DNA of 6,114 nucleotides from Cyanobacteria bacterium UBA8803 (GCA_003505715.1 DNXU01000295.1:2261-8374), one strand, 5' to 3'; counted from the stretch's first letter, positions 1 through 5,885 are shown. The notes: generated by a model from the sequence alone, not told the origin. Numbers and translations: made by a program.

Positions 1-6
1 CTTGTT

Positions 7-33
7 CCCCCCAGATTTGGGGGGTTAGGGGGG
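7..33. repeat. C6/G6/G6 palindromic intergenic repeat downstream of psbA
   Basis: Six C (7-12), the loop AGATTT, six G (19-24), TTA and six more G (28-33) can form a strong C6:G6 hairpin with two alternative 3' arms. The adjacent TGCGTAAGTCCTAA (38-51) and the pair CTTGTT (1-6) / AACAAG (50-55) extend the structured region to the window edge. On the minus strand this lies 54-80 nt past the psbA stop. No T-run follows it there, so it is not a classic Rho-independent terminator, although it could still stabilise a 3' end. Similar C/G-run motifs are common dispersed intergenic repeats in cyanobacteria; that membership is from memory and untested. Confidence 0.55.
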
Positions 34-86
34 CGTTTGCGTAAGTCCTAACAAGGAAAGATGCTACCGGACATGATATCAGGTTC

Positions 87-1157
87 TCAACTTAACGGTA
101 TCGCTTCACCGCTAGCCAGAATTAAAGGAAAATGATGGGTGTTGGGAGCGTGCATGGCCTGAATTCCCAAGTCAGCGCGATTGAGAATGTCAGCATCTGT
201 TCCGATCACCCGGCCTTGACTATCGAGAATTGAGTGATTGAAGTTGAAGCCGTTGAGACCAAATGCCATGACACTCACTGCCGACGCTGCACACCAGATG
301 CCTGTAACTGGCAGCGCGGCTAGGATGAAGTGGACGACGCGACTGTTACCCGTATTGACACCAGGAATAAACAGGCGTCCTAAGTAGCTGTAATGTCCGG
401 CTAGCAAGTTATAGGTTACTTCCTGTTGACCAAACTTATAACCTGTGGCTTCTGATTCGTTTTCGGTCGTCTCCCGAATCAGGGACGAACTCACTAGCGA
501 ACCATGTAAAGCACTTAAAAGCGCTCCACCAAAAATACCAGCTACACCAAGTTGGTGCAAGGGATGCATGAGGATGTTGTGGTCAGCCTGGAAGGCTAGC
601 ATAAAGTGGAAGGTGCCAGAAATTCCTAAAGGCATCCCTTCGGAAAAGCTACCTTGACCGATGGGATAGATAAGCAAGACAGCAGTAGCAGCTGCTACAG
701 GTGCTGAAAAAGCTACAGCAATCCAGGGACGCATTCCCAAGCGGTAACTCAGTTCCCATTGCCGTCCTAGATAGCACCAGATCCCAATCAGAAAGTGCAG
801 AATAATTAACTGGTAAGGGCCGCCATTGTAGAGCCATTCATCGACGGAGGCAGCATCCCAGATTGGGTAAAAATGCAGACCAATGGCAGCAGAAGTTGGC
901 ACCACAGCAGCTGTAATCAGGTTGTTACCGCTCAAGATAGAGCCGAGAACAGGTTCGCGAATGCCATCTAGATCGACCGGAGGTGCGGCGATAAAGGCAA
1001 TGATAAAACAGGCGGTAGCAGCCAGAAGTGTAGGAATCATCAGGACACCAAACCAACCGATATAAAGTCGGTTGTTCGTGCTGGTAATCCAGTTAGCAAG
1101 GCGATTCCAAACCTTGGAGATGTCTAATTCAGGCCGACGTTGAACGACGGTATTCAT
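87..1157 (-). CDS. psbA: Divergent photosystem II D1 protein, rogue/sentinel type
   Basis: D1 is a reaction-centre core subunit of photosystem II in the thylakoid membrane. This protein has 356 residues and aligns end to end with standard D1 (offset +3 before residue 252, +4 after). Five membrane helices are expected near 34-59, 113-139, 145-163, 199-224 and 272-297. Kept residues (standard numbers in brackets) are Y164 (TyrZ 161), H193 (190), H201 (P680 His198), H218 and H276 (iron ligands 215, 272), H121 (118), D64 (61), H336 (332), H341 (337) and A348 (C-terminal Ala344). Mn4CaO5 ligand positions are altered: E173 (D170), D192 (E189), A337 (E333), I346 (D342). QB pocket changes are L259 (F255), N268 (S264) and T269 (F265), with one extra residue after H255. 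L130-G131 replace the QD motif of chlorophyll f synthase, which argues against ChlF. The start is supported by GGAG at 1167-1170, 9 nt upstream. The changes fit the known rogue/sentinel D1 class, inferred to form non-water-oxidising PSII. The D1 identity is certain; the subclass is likely. Confidence 0.97.
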   Translation of the reverse strand: MNTVVQRRPELDISKVWNRLANWITSTNNRLYIGWFGVLMIPTLLAATACFIIAFIAAPPVDLDGIREPVLGSILSGNNLITAAVVPTSAAIGLHFYPIWDAASVDEWLYNGGPYQLIILHFLIGIWCYLGRQWELSYRLGMRPWIAVAFSAPVAAATAVLLIYPIGQGSFSEGMPLGISGTFHFMLAFQADHNILMHPLHQLGVAGIFGGALLSALHGSLVSSSLIRETTENESEATGYKFGQQEVTYNLLAGHYSYLGRLFIPGVNTGNSRVVHFILAALPVTGIWCAASAVSVMAFGLNGFNFNHSILDSQGRVIGTDADILNRADLGIQAMHAPNTHHFPLILASGEAIPLS

Positions 1158-1202
1158 AATTAACCACTCCGCATAAAAAACAGCACCGAATTAAATTGAT
1201 TG

Positions 1203-1233
1203 GCTATAGATTAATCTTGTTAGCGTTGCTCAA
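1203..1233 (-). promoter_or_regulatory. Candidate psbA core promoter
   Basis: On the minus strand TTGAGC (1228-1233) matches four of six -35 bases, and TATAGC (1203-1208) matches four of six -10 bases. The 19-nt spacer is longer than ideal. Transcription would start near 1196 and give a leader of about 40 nt, similar to usual psbA leaders. The match is modest. What makes it more credible is its position between an upstream terminator-like hairpin and the GGAG ribosome site, and its overlap with a perfect dyad. Confidence 0.35.
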
Positions 1234-1241
1234 AGATTAAT
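1210..1241. promoter_or_regulatory. 9-bp perfect dyad over the psbA promoter (possible operator)
   Basis: ATTAATCTT (1210-1218) and AAGATTAAT (1233-1241) are a perfect inverted repeat with a 14-nt spacer, so the half-site centres lie 23 bp apart. One arm touches the candidate -35 box and the other abuts the candidate -10 box. A dimeric regulator bound here would control access of RNA polymerase to psbA. The symmetry is visible directly; the operator role is inference. An AT-rich palindrome of this size could also arise by chance in AT-rich spacer DNA. Confidence 0.35.
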
Positions 1242-1269
1242 TAACCCGTTATCGGGATACTTTAATTTT

Positions 1270-1310
1270 ATTGAAAAAGCCCAATCCCGAACCGCAAGGG
1301 CTGTTTCAAT
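1270..1310 (-). terminator. Rho-independent-like terminator between the Uma2 gene and psbA
   Basis: The arms at 1270-1282 and 1298-1310 pair at 12 of 13 positions around a 15-nt loop. Read on the minus strand, the GC-rich core AGCCC/GGGCT is followed at once by TTTTTC, which is the arrangement of an intrinsic terminator. It lies 91 nt past the stop of the Uma2 gene and upstream of the psbA promoter candidate, so it would stop read-through into psbA. Confidence 0.55.
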
Positions 1311-1379
1311 ACTTCCATGTTTTGGTTAATAAATATAAATCTATGTTTAATTTTATAACGGACATGATTAAATCTTCTG

Positions 1380-1387
1380 GCGATCGC
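1380..1387. repeat. HIP1 octamer (one of eight in the window)
   Basis: GCGATCGC is the highly iterated palindrome HIP1 of cyanobacterial genomes. The copies start at 1380, 1548, 2027, 3056, 3257, 4178, 5520 and 6034, about one per 760 bp, both in spacers and inside genes. None falls in 1-1379, but fewer than two would be expected there, so the gap carries no weight. The density supports a cyanobacterial chromosomal origin. Confidence 0.9.
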
Positions 1388-1400
1388 CTAGTTCTAAAGC

Positions 1401-2006
1401 TTAAGCAGATGGCGATTTAAGTGCCTTGCGAAACTCACTCGCTGCCTCTAACCGAGAGGTTTGAGCCATCAACACGCAACGGGTGAGCAGATCAATACTG
1501 AGCGTTGCCAGTTCGGGAATTTCGCTGTGGGTGATTTGGTCGTAATGGCGATCGCGTAGGCGATAGAGGCTGAATAGACCATCTTGCCAAAACCACACTT
1601 CCGGCACTCCTAATGCTTGATACCGCCTCAGTTTGTTTAAACCGCCACTTGTGTATACAACTTCGATGACCAAATCCGGGATCGGCTTGGATGCTCCAAA
1701 ACAATAAGATTCATCAGCTTGAGCAGAAACTTCTCCTTCTCGCTCCTGCGTCATAGACCCCGTAGGTTCAAATTCAATAGCGTTTTCCAGGCAAAATAAT
1801 CCAATTAAAAAGCCGATGAGCCGACTAAAAACTTCGTGTTCGCGTCCCGGCATGATAATTTCAATGGTGCTGTCATAGTAAGCTAGCCGAATGCCTGGAG
1901 AGTCAGCAAAACCTTTCTGAATCAGCTTGAACTGTTGCCAGGTAATGTCGGAATAGACAAGGCGCTGGTCAGTGGCAGACGGAGTGAAAATGGGAGTTTG
2001 CGTCAT
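1401..2006 (-). CDS. Uma2/DUF820 family PD-(D/E)XK endonuclease-like protein
   Basis: A 201-residue protein of the Uma2 (DUF820) family, greatly expanded in cyanobacteria and built on the PD-(D/E)XK restriction-endonuclease fold. Cellular roles of the family are largely unknown. The diagnostic stretch is PDLVIEV (110-116), giving P110-D111 and E115, followed by K125 and the conserved ALGVPEVWFW (131-140). ADESYCFG (97-104) and GREHE (54-58) are further family landmarks. The likely metal-binding and catalytic set D111, E115 and K125 is intact, so the gene does not look degraded. The length is typical. The ATG at 2004-2006 has no clear Shine-Dalgarno sequence. TGCTATACC on the minus strand (2087-2095) could be an extended -10, but no convincing -35 accompanies it. 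The gene points the same way as psbA but is separated by 243 bp with a terminator-like hairpin, so a functional link is unlikely. Confidence 0.88.
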   Translation of the reverse strand: MTQTPIFTPSATDQRLVYSDITWQQFKLIQKGFADSPGIRLAYYDSTIEIIMPGREHEVFSRLIGFLIGLFCLENAIEFEPTGSMTQEREGEVSAQADESYCFGASKPIPDLVIEVVYTSGGLNKLRRYQALGVPEVWFWQDGLFSLYRLRDRHYDQITHSEIPELATLSIDLLTRCVLMAQTSRLEAASEFRKALKSPSA

Positions 2007-2123
2007 AGTAATAGCATTACCAGGCAGCGATCGCTTAGTCTAGCCATCCCCTCAAAAGGAAGGACAGGTTTTGTTTTCATGTTATGGGTATAGCATTTTT
2101 ATTTGATATACAAACTCCTGTAG

Positions 2124-2150
2124 GTTGGGTAGAGCGCAGCGAGACCCAAC
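2124..2150. repeat. Palindromic repeat, GTTGGGT...ACCCAAC
   Basis: GTTGGGT (2124-2130) and ACCCAAC (2144-2150) form a perfect 7-bp stem around the GC-rich loop AGAGCGCAGCGAG. The unit closely resembles a dispersed palindromic repeat frequent in cyanobacterial spacers (GTAGGTTGGGT with GCGCAGCGA and ACCCAACA). That assignment is from memory; a genome-wide count would settle it. Confidence 0.6.
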
Positions 2151-2181
2151 ATGAGCTAACTGACCACAGTATACATCCCGT

Positions 2182-2199
2182 CCGGAAATAAATTTCCGG
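2182..2199. repeat. 18-bp palindrome, CCGGAAAT-AA-ATTTCCGG
   Basis: A perfect 8-bp inverted repeat with a 2-bp centre. The compact symmetry could be a cruciform, a protein-binding dyad or part of a dispersed repeat. It lies 32 bp after the previous palindrome and 12 bp before the next, which favours a repeat cluster over a single operator. It is too far from either start (over 170 bp) to be an obvious operator. Confidence 0.6.
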
Positions 2200-2211
2200 C
2201 CTCACAGCTCA

Positions 2212-2229
2212 AGTCAGTTGAAACTGACT
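2212..2229. repeat. 18-bp palindrome, AGTCAGTT-GA-AACTGACT
   Basis: A second perfect 8-bp inverted repeat with a 2-bp centre, of the same geometry as the palindrome just upstream but unrelated in sequence. Two such units within 48 bp suggest a composite repetitive element. No T-run follows on either strand, so it is not an evident terminator. Confidence 0.6.
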
Positions 2230-2232
2230 GTT

Positions 2233-2328
2233 CTACAATGAAACCACTCCCTCTGAATTTTTAGTCCATTTCAACTTAATTGGCTCGCCCATGCCAGGAA
2301 TTTGCTTTACCTTTAATCTCAGCATCAT
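2233..2328 (-). CDS. Doubtful 31-residue reading frame or gene remnant
   Basis: On the minus strand a frame opens with two consecutive ATG codons (2323-2328) and ends in TAG (2233-2235). The peptide begins MMLRLKVKQIPGMGEP, is basic in the middle (KLKWTKN) and ends GVVSL. The composition looks protein-like, but no Shine-Dalgarno sequence is present and I recognise no family. It lies exactly between two palindromes, so it may be a small protein, the remnant of a gene broken by repeats, or chance. The frame is open only a few codons upstream of the ATGs. Confidence 0.15.
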   Translation of the reverse strand: MMLRLKVKQIPGMGEPIKLKWTKNSEGVVSL

Positions 2329-2331
2329 CCA

Positions 2332-2386
2332 GGGCGACCCAATAAATTCTCTTCACATCTACTTAATCCTAAACAACGGGTCGCCC
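2332..2386. repeat. 9-bp inverted repeat GGGCGACCC...GGGTCGCCC
   Basis: Perfect 9-bp arms at 2332-2340 and 2378-2386 flank a 37-nt AT-rich interior. The right arm continues as GGGTCGCCCCTACA, a motif I associate with dispersed cyanobacterial intergenic repeats. The paired ends could be terminal inverted repeats of a tiny non-autonomous element or simply two copies of the motif in opposite orientation. No target-site duplication directly borders the arms. Confidence 0.5.
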
Positions 2387-2407
2387 CTACAGGTCCACTT
2401 AATCCTA
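2361..2407 (+). repeat. 11-bp direct repeat ACTTAATCCTA
   Basis: ACTTAATCCTA occurs at 2361-2371 and again at 2397-2407, 36 bp apart, flanking the right arm of the GGGTCGCCC inverted repeat. This could be a duplication left by insertion of the arm, or two binding half-sites just upstream of the operon promoter. The spacing lets either reading stand. Confidence 0.4.
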
Positions 2408-2418
2408 TAGATAATTTA

Positions 2419-2467
2419 TTTACATCCCAAATAAAAATGCGATAATTTTGAAAAATACTGCTATAGT
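2419..2467 (+). promoter_or_regulatory. Candidate promoter(s) of the membrane-protein operon
   Basis: TTTACA (2419-2424; five of six to TTGACA) and GATAAT (2441-2446; five of six to TATAAT) are 16 nt apart and would start transcription near 2453, giving a leader of about 42 nt. A second possibility is the extended -10 TGCTATAGT (2459-2467), with no good -35, starting near 2474. Either would serve the gene beginning at 2495. The calls rest on consensus matches only. Confidence 0.45.
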
Positions 2468-2494
2468 ACCAAGCGATTGGCTGATTAAGCCCTG

Positions 2495-4318
2495 ATGTCA
2501 ATTGCTACTATGCAAATCCTTGCTGTGAAAAGACTGCTCGCTACTCCTATAGATAAACTATCCCCTTCTTCGGTGCGATTTTGGTTCAGCCTGAGCTTGG
2601 CTTTCTCAGTTATTTATAGTCTGTTGGCATTACAGCAAGGGTTTCGGGGCGAATATTTAGTTGATAGCGATGCTCGCCAGCATGTATTCTGGATGGAGCG
2701 CTTCTTAGATCCGGCTTTATTTCCTAATGACTTAATTACGAATTACCATCAATCCATAGCTCCTGCTGGGTATGCCATGCTCTACCGTGTCATAGCAGCT
2801 GTGGGTATTCATCCCCTAGTATGGAACAAGCTGTTACCGACAATTCTAGGGCTAATTACTACAGGCTACTGCTTTGGCACTTGCTTACAACTGTTGCCAG
2901 TACCATTAGCAGGGTTTACGGCTTCTTTACTTCTAAATCAAACCCTCTGGACAAATTACACCCTAGTTTCCGGTACGCCTCGCTCCTTTGTTTATCCGAT
3001 ATTTTTAGCATTTCTGTACTATTTGTTGCGCCGTTCGCTGCTTCCTTGTTTGGGAGCGATCGCCTTATTAGGGCTGTTCTATCCTCAGTATGTCTTTATT
3101 AGTGCGGGTATCCTCATTTTACAGCTATGGCGGTGGCAGGGCAGGCCGCTAACTCTCTCATTAAACCGTCAGCATTATTGGTTTAGTTTGGCAGGGTTGG
3201 GAGTAGCTTTTTTGGTGATGTTACCCTACGCCTTACAATCTAATGAATTTGGACCTGCGATCGCAGCAGCAGAGGCGAGAACTTTACCAGAATTTTGGCC
3301 TGAAGGTCGCACTCCCTTTTTTGATCACAATCCTTGGGAATTTTGGCTGTTCGGCAAGCGCAGCAGTCTTTTCGGTGGGGTGTCCGTAGTGCCACTGATG
3401 TGGACGGGTTTGTTGTTGCCGTTGCTGTTAAGCCAACCCTCTCGTTTTCCTCTCACCCAGCAGGTCAGCCGCCGTGTTGCGATCTTACCTCAGATTGCCC
3501 TAGCTGCCTGCGCCATGTTTTTTATCGCTCATGCCTGTTTATTTAAACTGCATCTACCAATCCGCTACACTACCCATAGCCTGCGTATTGTACTCGCCCT
3601 TGCTACGGGAATTGCTCTGATCGTGATGTTAGATGTCCTTATAAAGTGGGGAACCGGGACTGAGAACTGGGAAGATAAGACTAGAGGAAAAGGAAGATAC
3701 TGGGAGAATTCCCCCAATAACCTAATTCCCTATTCTCCATTCCCGCAAAAACCCTTAGCTGTAGGAGTAACAGCTCTATTAGTAGCTCTACTTATCCTCT
3801 ATCCCTGCTTTGTAGTATTCCCACTCACCCGATACAAACAGGGAGAATTTCCGGCTTTATATGAGTTCTTGGCTCAACAACCAAAAGATAGTGTAATTGC
3901 CTCCCTAGATGAGGAAGCCAACAATTTGCCTACCTTTGCCAAGCGGTCAGTTTTAGTGAGCGAGATGTATGCAATTCCCTACCATGTGGGTTACTATCGT
4001 CAAATTCGACAGCGGACTGTCGATTTAATCCGCGCTCAGTACAGTCCAGATCTAGCAGCGGTAACAGCGTTCGTTCAAACCTATCAGGTAGACTTCTGGT
4101 TGCTGCATCGTGCTGCCTTTACTCGTGACTATATTGCTGGCAGTCATTGGTTGATGCAGTTTCCCGCAGCGGGAGAAGCGATCGCTAAATTAGAGCGAGG
4201 TAAGATACCAGCTTTGTTGGGAATTCAAGATCGCTGTAATATTTTTGAGGTTGATAGCTTGGTTCTCTTGCAGGCACAATGTATTGCTAATACTAATGTC
4301 TTTCCTAAAACACGATAA
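2495..4318 (+). CDS. Large multi-pass membrane protein, probably GT-C-like
   Basis: This 607-residue protein has about ten hydrophobic helices between residues 29 and 443 and a mostly soluble C-terminal region (444-607). After the first helix a polar loop carries DSDARQH (57-63). An acidic pair there is typical of GT-C glycosyltransferases, where the first external loop holds the catalytic acid. SGTPRSF (159-165) and LPTFAKRSVLVSE (478-490) look like conserved landmarks, but I cannot name a characterised family. The neighbour is a clearer GT-C enzyme and overlaps it by 23 bp, so a shared role in glycosylating a lipid, polysaccharide or protein at the membrane is a reasonable inference. Residues 385-418 form a hydrophilic insert that matches an odd palindromic DNA segment. 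The ATG at 2495 has no clear Shine-Dalgarno sequence; the in-frame ATG at 2510 is an equally possible start. Confidence 0.85.
   Translation: MSIATMQILAVKRLLATPIDKLSPSSVRFWFSLSLAFSVIYSLLALQQGFRGEYLVDSDARQHVFWMERFLDPALFPNDLITNYHQSIAPAGYAMLYRVIAAVGIHPLVWNKLLPTILGLITTGYCFGTCLQLLPVPLAGFTASLLLNQTLWTNYTLVSGTPRSFVYPIFLAFLYYLLRRSLLPCLGAIALLGLFYPQYVFISAGILILQLWRWQGRPLTLSLNRQHYWFSLAGLGVAFLVMLPYALQSNEFGPAIAAAEARTLPEFWPEGRTPFFDHNPWEFWLFGKRSSLFGGVSVVPLMWTGLLLPLLLSQPSRFPLTQQVSRRVAILPQIALAACAMFFIAHACLFKLHLPIRYTTHSLRIVLALATGIALIVMLDVLIKWGTGTENWEDKTRGKGRYWENSPNNLIPYSPFPQKPLAVGVTALLVALLILYPCFVVFPLTRYKQGEFPALYEFLAQQPKDSVIASLDEEANNLPTFAKRSVLVSEMYAIPYHVGYYRQIRQRTVDLIRAQYSPDLAAVTAFVQTYQVDFWLLHRAAFTRDYIAGSHWLMQFPAAGEAIAKLERGKIPALLGIQDRCNIFEVDSLVLLQAQCIANTNVFPKTR
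3646..3757 (+). repeat. Strand-asymmetric palindromic segment inside a coding region
   Basis: From 3646 to about 3709 the plus strand is roughly four-fifths purine (runs such as GGGGAA, GGGAAG, GGAAAAGGAAG). From 3710 to 3757 it has a single G and is C/T/A-rich with repeated ATTCCC-like words. The switch falls at an imperfect 16-bp palindrome TGGGAGAATTCCCCCA (3701-3716), so the whole segment is a loose inverted repeat. This organisation resembles dispersed cyanobacterial repeats made of GGGGAA-type and TTCCCC-type words. It encodes residues 385-418 of the membrane protein, 34 codons with no stop and no frame change. Origin by insertion is inferred. Confidence 0.5.
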
Positions 4319-5885
4319 ACATTTTATTTGGGCAAAAGCTTTTATAGCTATTATTTTAATACTAGGGCTATTTTTTAGATTCGTCAATTTAGACCAAAAA
4401 ATTTACTGGCATGATGAGTTTTTTACCTCATTGCGAGTAGCAGGTTATACAGTCACAGAGTTAGAAGAGCAACTCATAACAGGCCAAGTCATCAGGATTG
4501 ACGATTTACAAAAGTATCAGCAACTTAATCCCCATAAAGGCTTAAAGGATACAATTACATCCTTAGCGGCTGAAGATGCTCAAAATCCTCCCCTATACTA
4601 CATTCTGGTAAGACTTTGGGTAGGGATACAAGGTCTTAACCCGCTCCAAGCCCGAATGGTATCGGCAGTGATTAGTTTACTAGCTTTTCCTAGCATTTTT
4701 GGGCTGGGCTATTTATTATTTAATTCCTTAGCTGTAAGCTGGATGGCTGTTCTCTTGTTAGCGGTTTCACCGTTCCATGTCCTGTACGCCCAGGAAGCAA
4801 GGCAATATAGTTTATGGACGGTGACTATTTTATGTTCAAGCGCAGCTTTGTTGCGAGCGCTCCGGTTGAATACCAAATCGAGTTGGGGAATTTATACGGT
4901 TGGTGTAGCCCTGAGTCTTTATTCTAATCTGATTTCCGTACTGATGCTCGTGGGTCATGGTATTTACGTGGTGGCACTTCAGGGTTGGCGTTGGCATAAA
5001 ACCGTCAAGGCTTATCTTTTGGCGTCGTTGGCAGGATTGATAATTTTTTCCCCTTGGCTCTTAGCGATCAACCAGATTATGGCTTTGGGATGGACGGCGA
5101 AGGATATTCCTTTGTTGACTTTATTAAAAAGGTGGCTCTTGAATCTATCTACTATTTTTTTCGATCCTCAAATCAGCTATAAAGAGCAGCTCTTTGATGT
5201 GAGATTTGGGCAAGACAATGGTTACTTTGGACTCGATCGGCCATTGACTTTTTTAGTAATACCAATTTTAATGGGGGTAATTTATGCTATTTATTTTATA
5301 GTTAGAACTACACCTAAATCGGTTTGGTTGTTTATCCTGCTATTATTAAGCTCTACGGCACTCCCCTTGGCAGTACCGGATTTAATTGATGGAGGGCAAC
5401 GTTCGACGATCGCTCGATACTTGATACCTGCTTTTTTAGGAATTCAGTTAGCCGTAGCCTATTTACTCACGGCCAAAATTATGACTGTCTCTGTTCGACG
5501 AAAGCTATGGCAGTTGATAGCGATCGCCCTCATCACCGCAGGTATTTTATCCTGTGCCATTAGCGGACAGGCAGAGACTTGGTGGAACAAGTACAGCAGT
5601 TATTACGACCCCCAAGTCGCCCGGATCGTCAACCAAACGCCTGACTCTCTGATTATTAGTACTAGCGCAGTGCGCTCCACTTCCCTGAGCTACCTACTCA
5701 ATTCTAATGTCCATTTTTTGTTACTCAAAGACCGACAACTACCAAACATCCCAGAGCATTTTACAAATGTATTTCTCTTTCAACCCTCTAACCGCTTGCG
5801 GGAGCAACTAACCCAACAAACTCAGTACAAACTCGAACCAGTTTACGAGCAGGGACGACTATGGCGCATTACCATGGGTAAATAA
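4296..5885 (+). CDS. GT39/ArnT-like GT-C membrane glycosyltransferase
   Basis: A 529-residue protein predicted to transfer a sugar from a polyprenyl-phosphate donor to an acceptor on the outer face of the membrane, as in the PMT/ArnT superfamily. Helix 1 (about 10-29) leads to RFVNLDQKIYWHDE (28-41), where D40-E41 match the acidic catalytic motif of the first external loop. NPPLYY (97-102), the helix starting with ARMVSA (119-124) and YAQEARQYSL (164-173) are further family landmarks. About eleven helices run to residue 422, and a soluble tail (423-529) closes the protein. The frame can be extended to a TTG at 4245, but the ATG at 4296 is preferred because it begins just before helix 1 and gives a short 23-bp overlap with the upstream gene, typical of translational coupling. 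No Shine-Dalgarno sequence is evident, consistent with coupling. Donor and acceptor cannot be told from sequence. Confidence 0.85.
   Translation: MSFLKHDKHFIWAKAFIAIILILGLFFRFVNLDQKIYWHDEFFTSLRVAGYTVTELEEQLITGQVIRIDDLQKYQQLNPHKGLKDTITSLAAEDAQNPPLYYILVRLWVGIQGLNPLQARMVSAVISLLAFPSIFGLGYLLFNSLAVSWMAVLLLAVSPFHVLYAQEARQYSLWTVTILCSSAALLRALRLNTKSSWGIYTVGVALSLYSNLISVLMLVGHGIYVVALQGWRWHKTVKAYLLASLAGLIIFSPWLLAINQIMALGWTAKDIPLLTLLKRWLLNLSTIFFDPQISYKEQLFDVRFGQDNGYFGLDRPLTFLVIPILMGVIYAIYFIVRTTPKSVWLFILLLLSSTALPLAVPDLIDGGQRSTIARYLIPAFLGIQLAVAYLLTAKIMTVSVRRKLWQLIAIALITAGILSCAISGQAETWWNKYSSYYDPQVARIVNQTPDSLIISTSAVRSTSLSYLLNSNVHFLLLKDRQLPNIPEHFTNVFLFQPSNRLREQLTQQTQYKLEPVYEQGRLWRITMGK

Larger units (their letters stand above)
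2007..2494. other. 488-bp divergent spacer carrying a cluster of palindromes
   Basis: This spacer separates the minus-strand Uma2 gene from the plus-strand membrane-protein operon. It holds a HIP1 site (2027-2034), four inverted repeats (2124-2150, 2182-2199, 2212-2229, 2332-2386), an 11-bp direct repeat (2361-2371, 2397-2407), a doubtful small minus-strand reading frame (2233-2328) and the candidate promoter of the downstream operon (2419-2467). I see no transposase remnant, tRNA or CRISPR repeat. The palindromes look like accumulated small dispersed elements. Confidence 0.7.

Noticed and set aside
445..1065. Small open frames on both strands inside psbA (445-657 plus, 649-837 minus, 883-1065 plus)
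   Set aside because: They lie wholly within the conserved D1 reading frame, show no family signature and have no independent start signals.
87..1157. Chlorophyll f synthase (super-rogue D1, ChlF)
   Set aside because: ChlF carries Gln-Asp at standard positions 127-128 in helix 3; here they are Leu-Gly (L130-G131). The N-terminal part is otherwise close to standard D1.
68..1368. Direct repeat CGGACATGAT at 68-77 and 1359-1368 flanking the psbA unit
   Set aside because: About eighteen chance pairs of identical 10-mers are expected in 6.1 kb, so it is weak evidence for an insertion target duplication; the flanking bases do not extend the match.
2100..2410. CRISPR array or insertion sequence in the spacer
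   Set aside because: The repeats are inverted and mutually different, not regularly spaced direct repeats, and no transposase fragment is readable.
2448..2467. TTGAAA (2448-2453) with TATAGT (2462-2467) as a promoter
   Set aside because: The spacer is only 8 nt, far too short for sigma-70 type promoters.
2821..3546. Plus-strand frames at 2821-3102 and 3334-3546 inside the first membrane-protein gene
   Set aside because: They are out-of-frame shadows of the 607-residue coding sequence, with no family features.
4245..4295. TTG start giving a 17-residue longer glycosyltransferase
   Set aside because: It would need a rare TTG start and a 74-bp overlap. The ATG at 4296 places the start right before the first membrane helix with a short overlap.
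4190..4387. 65-residue minus-strand frame across the overlap of the two membrane-protein genes
   Set aside because: It is antisense to two well-supported genes, with no recognisable motif.
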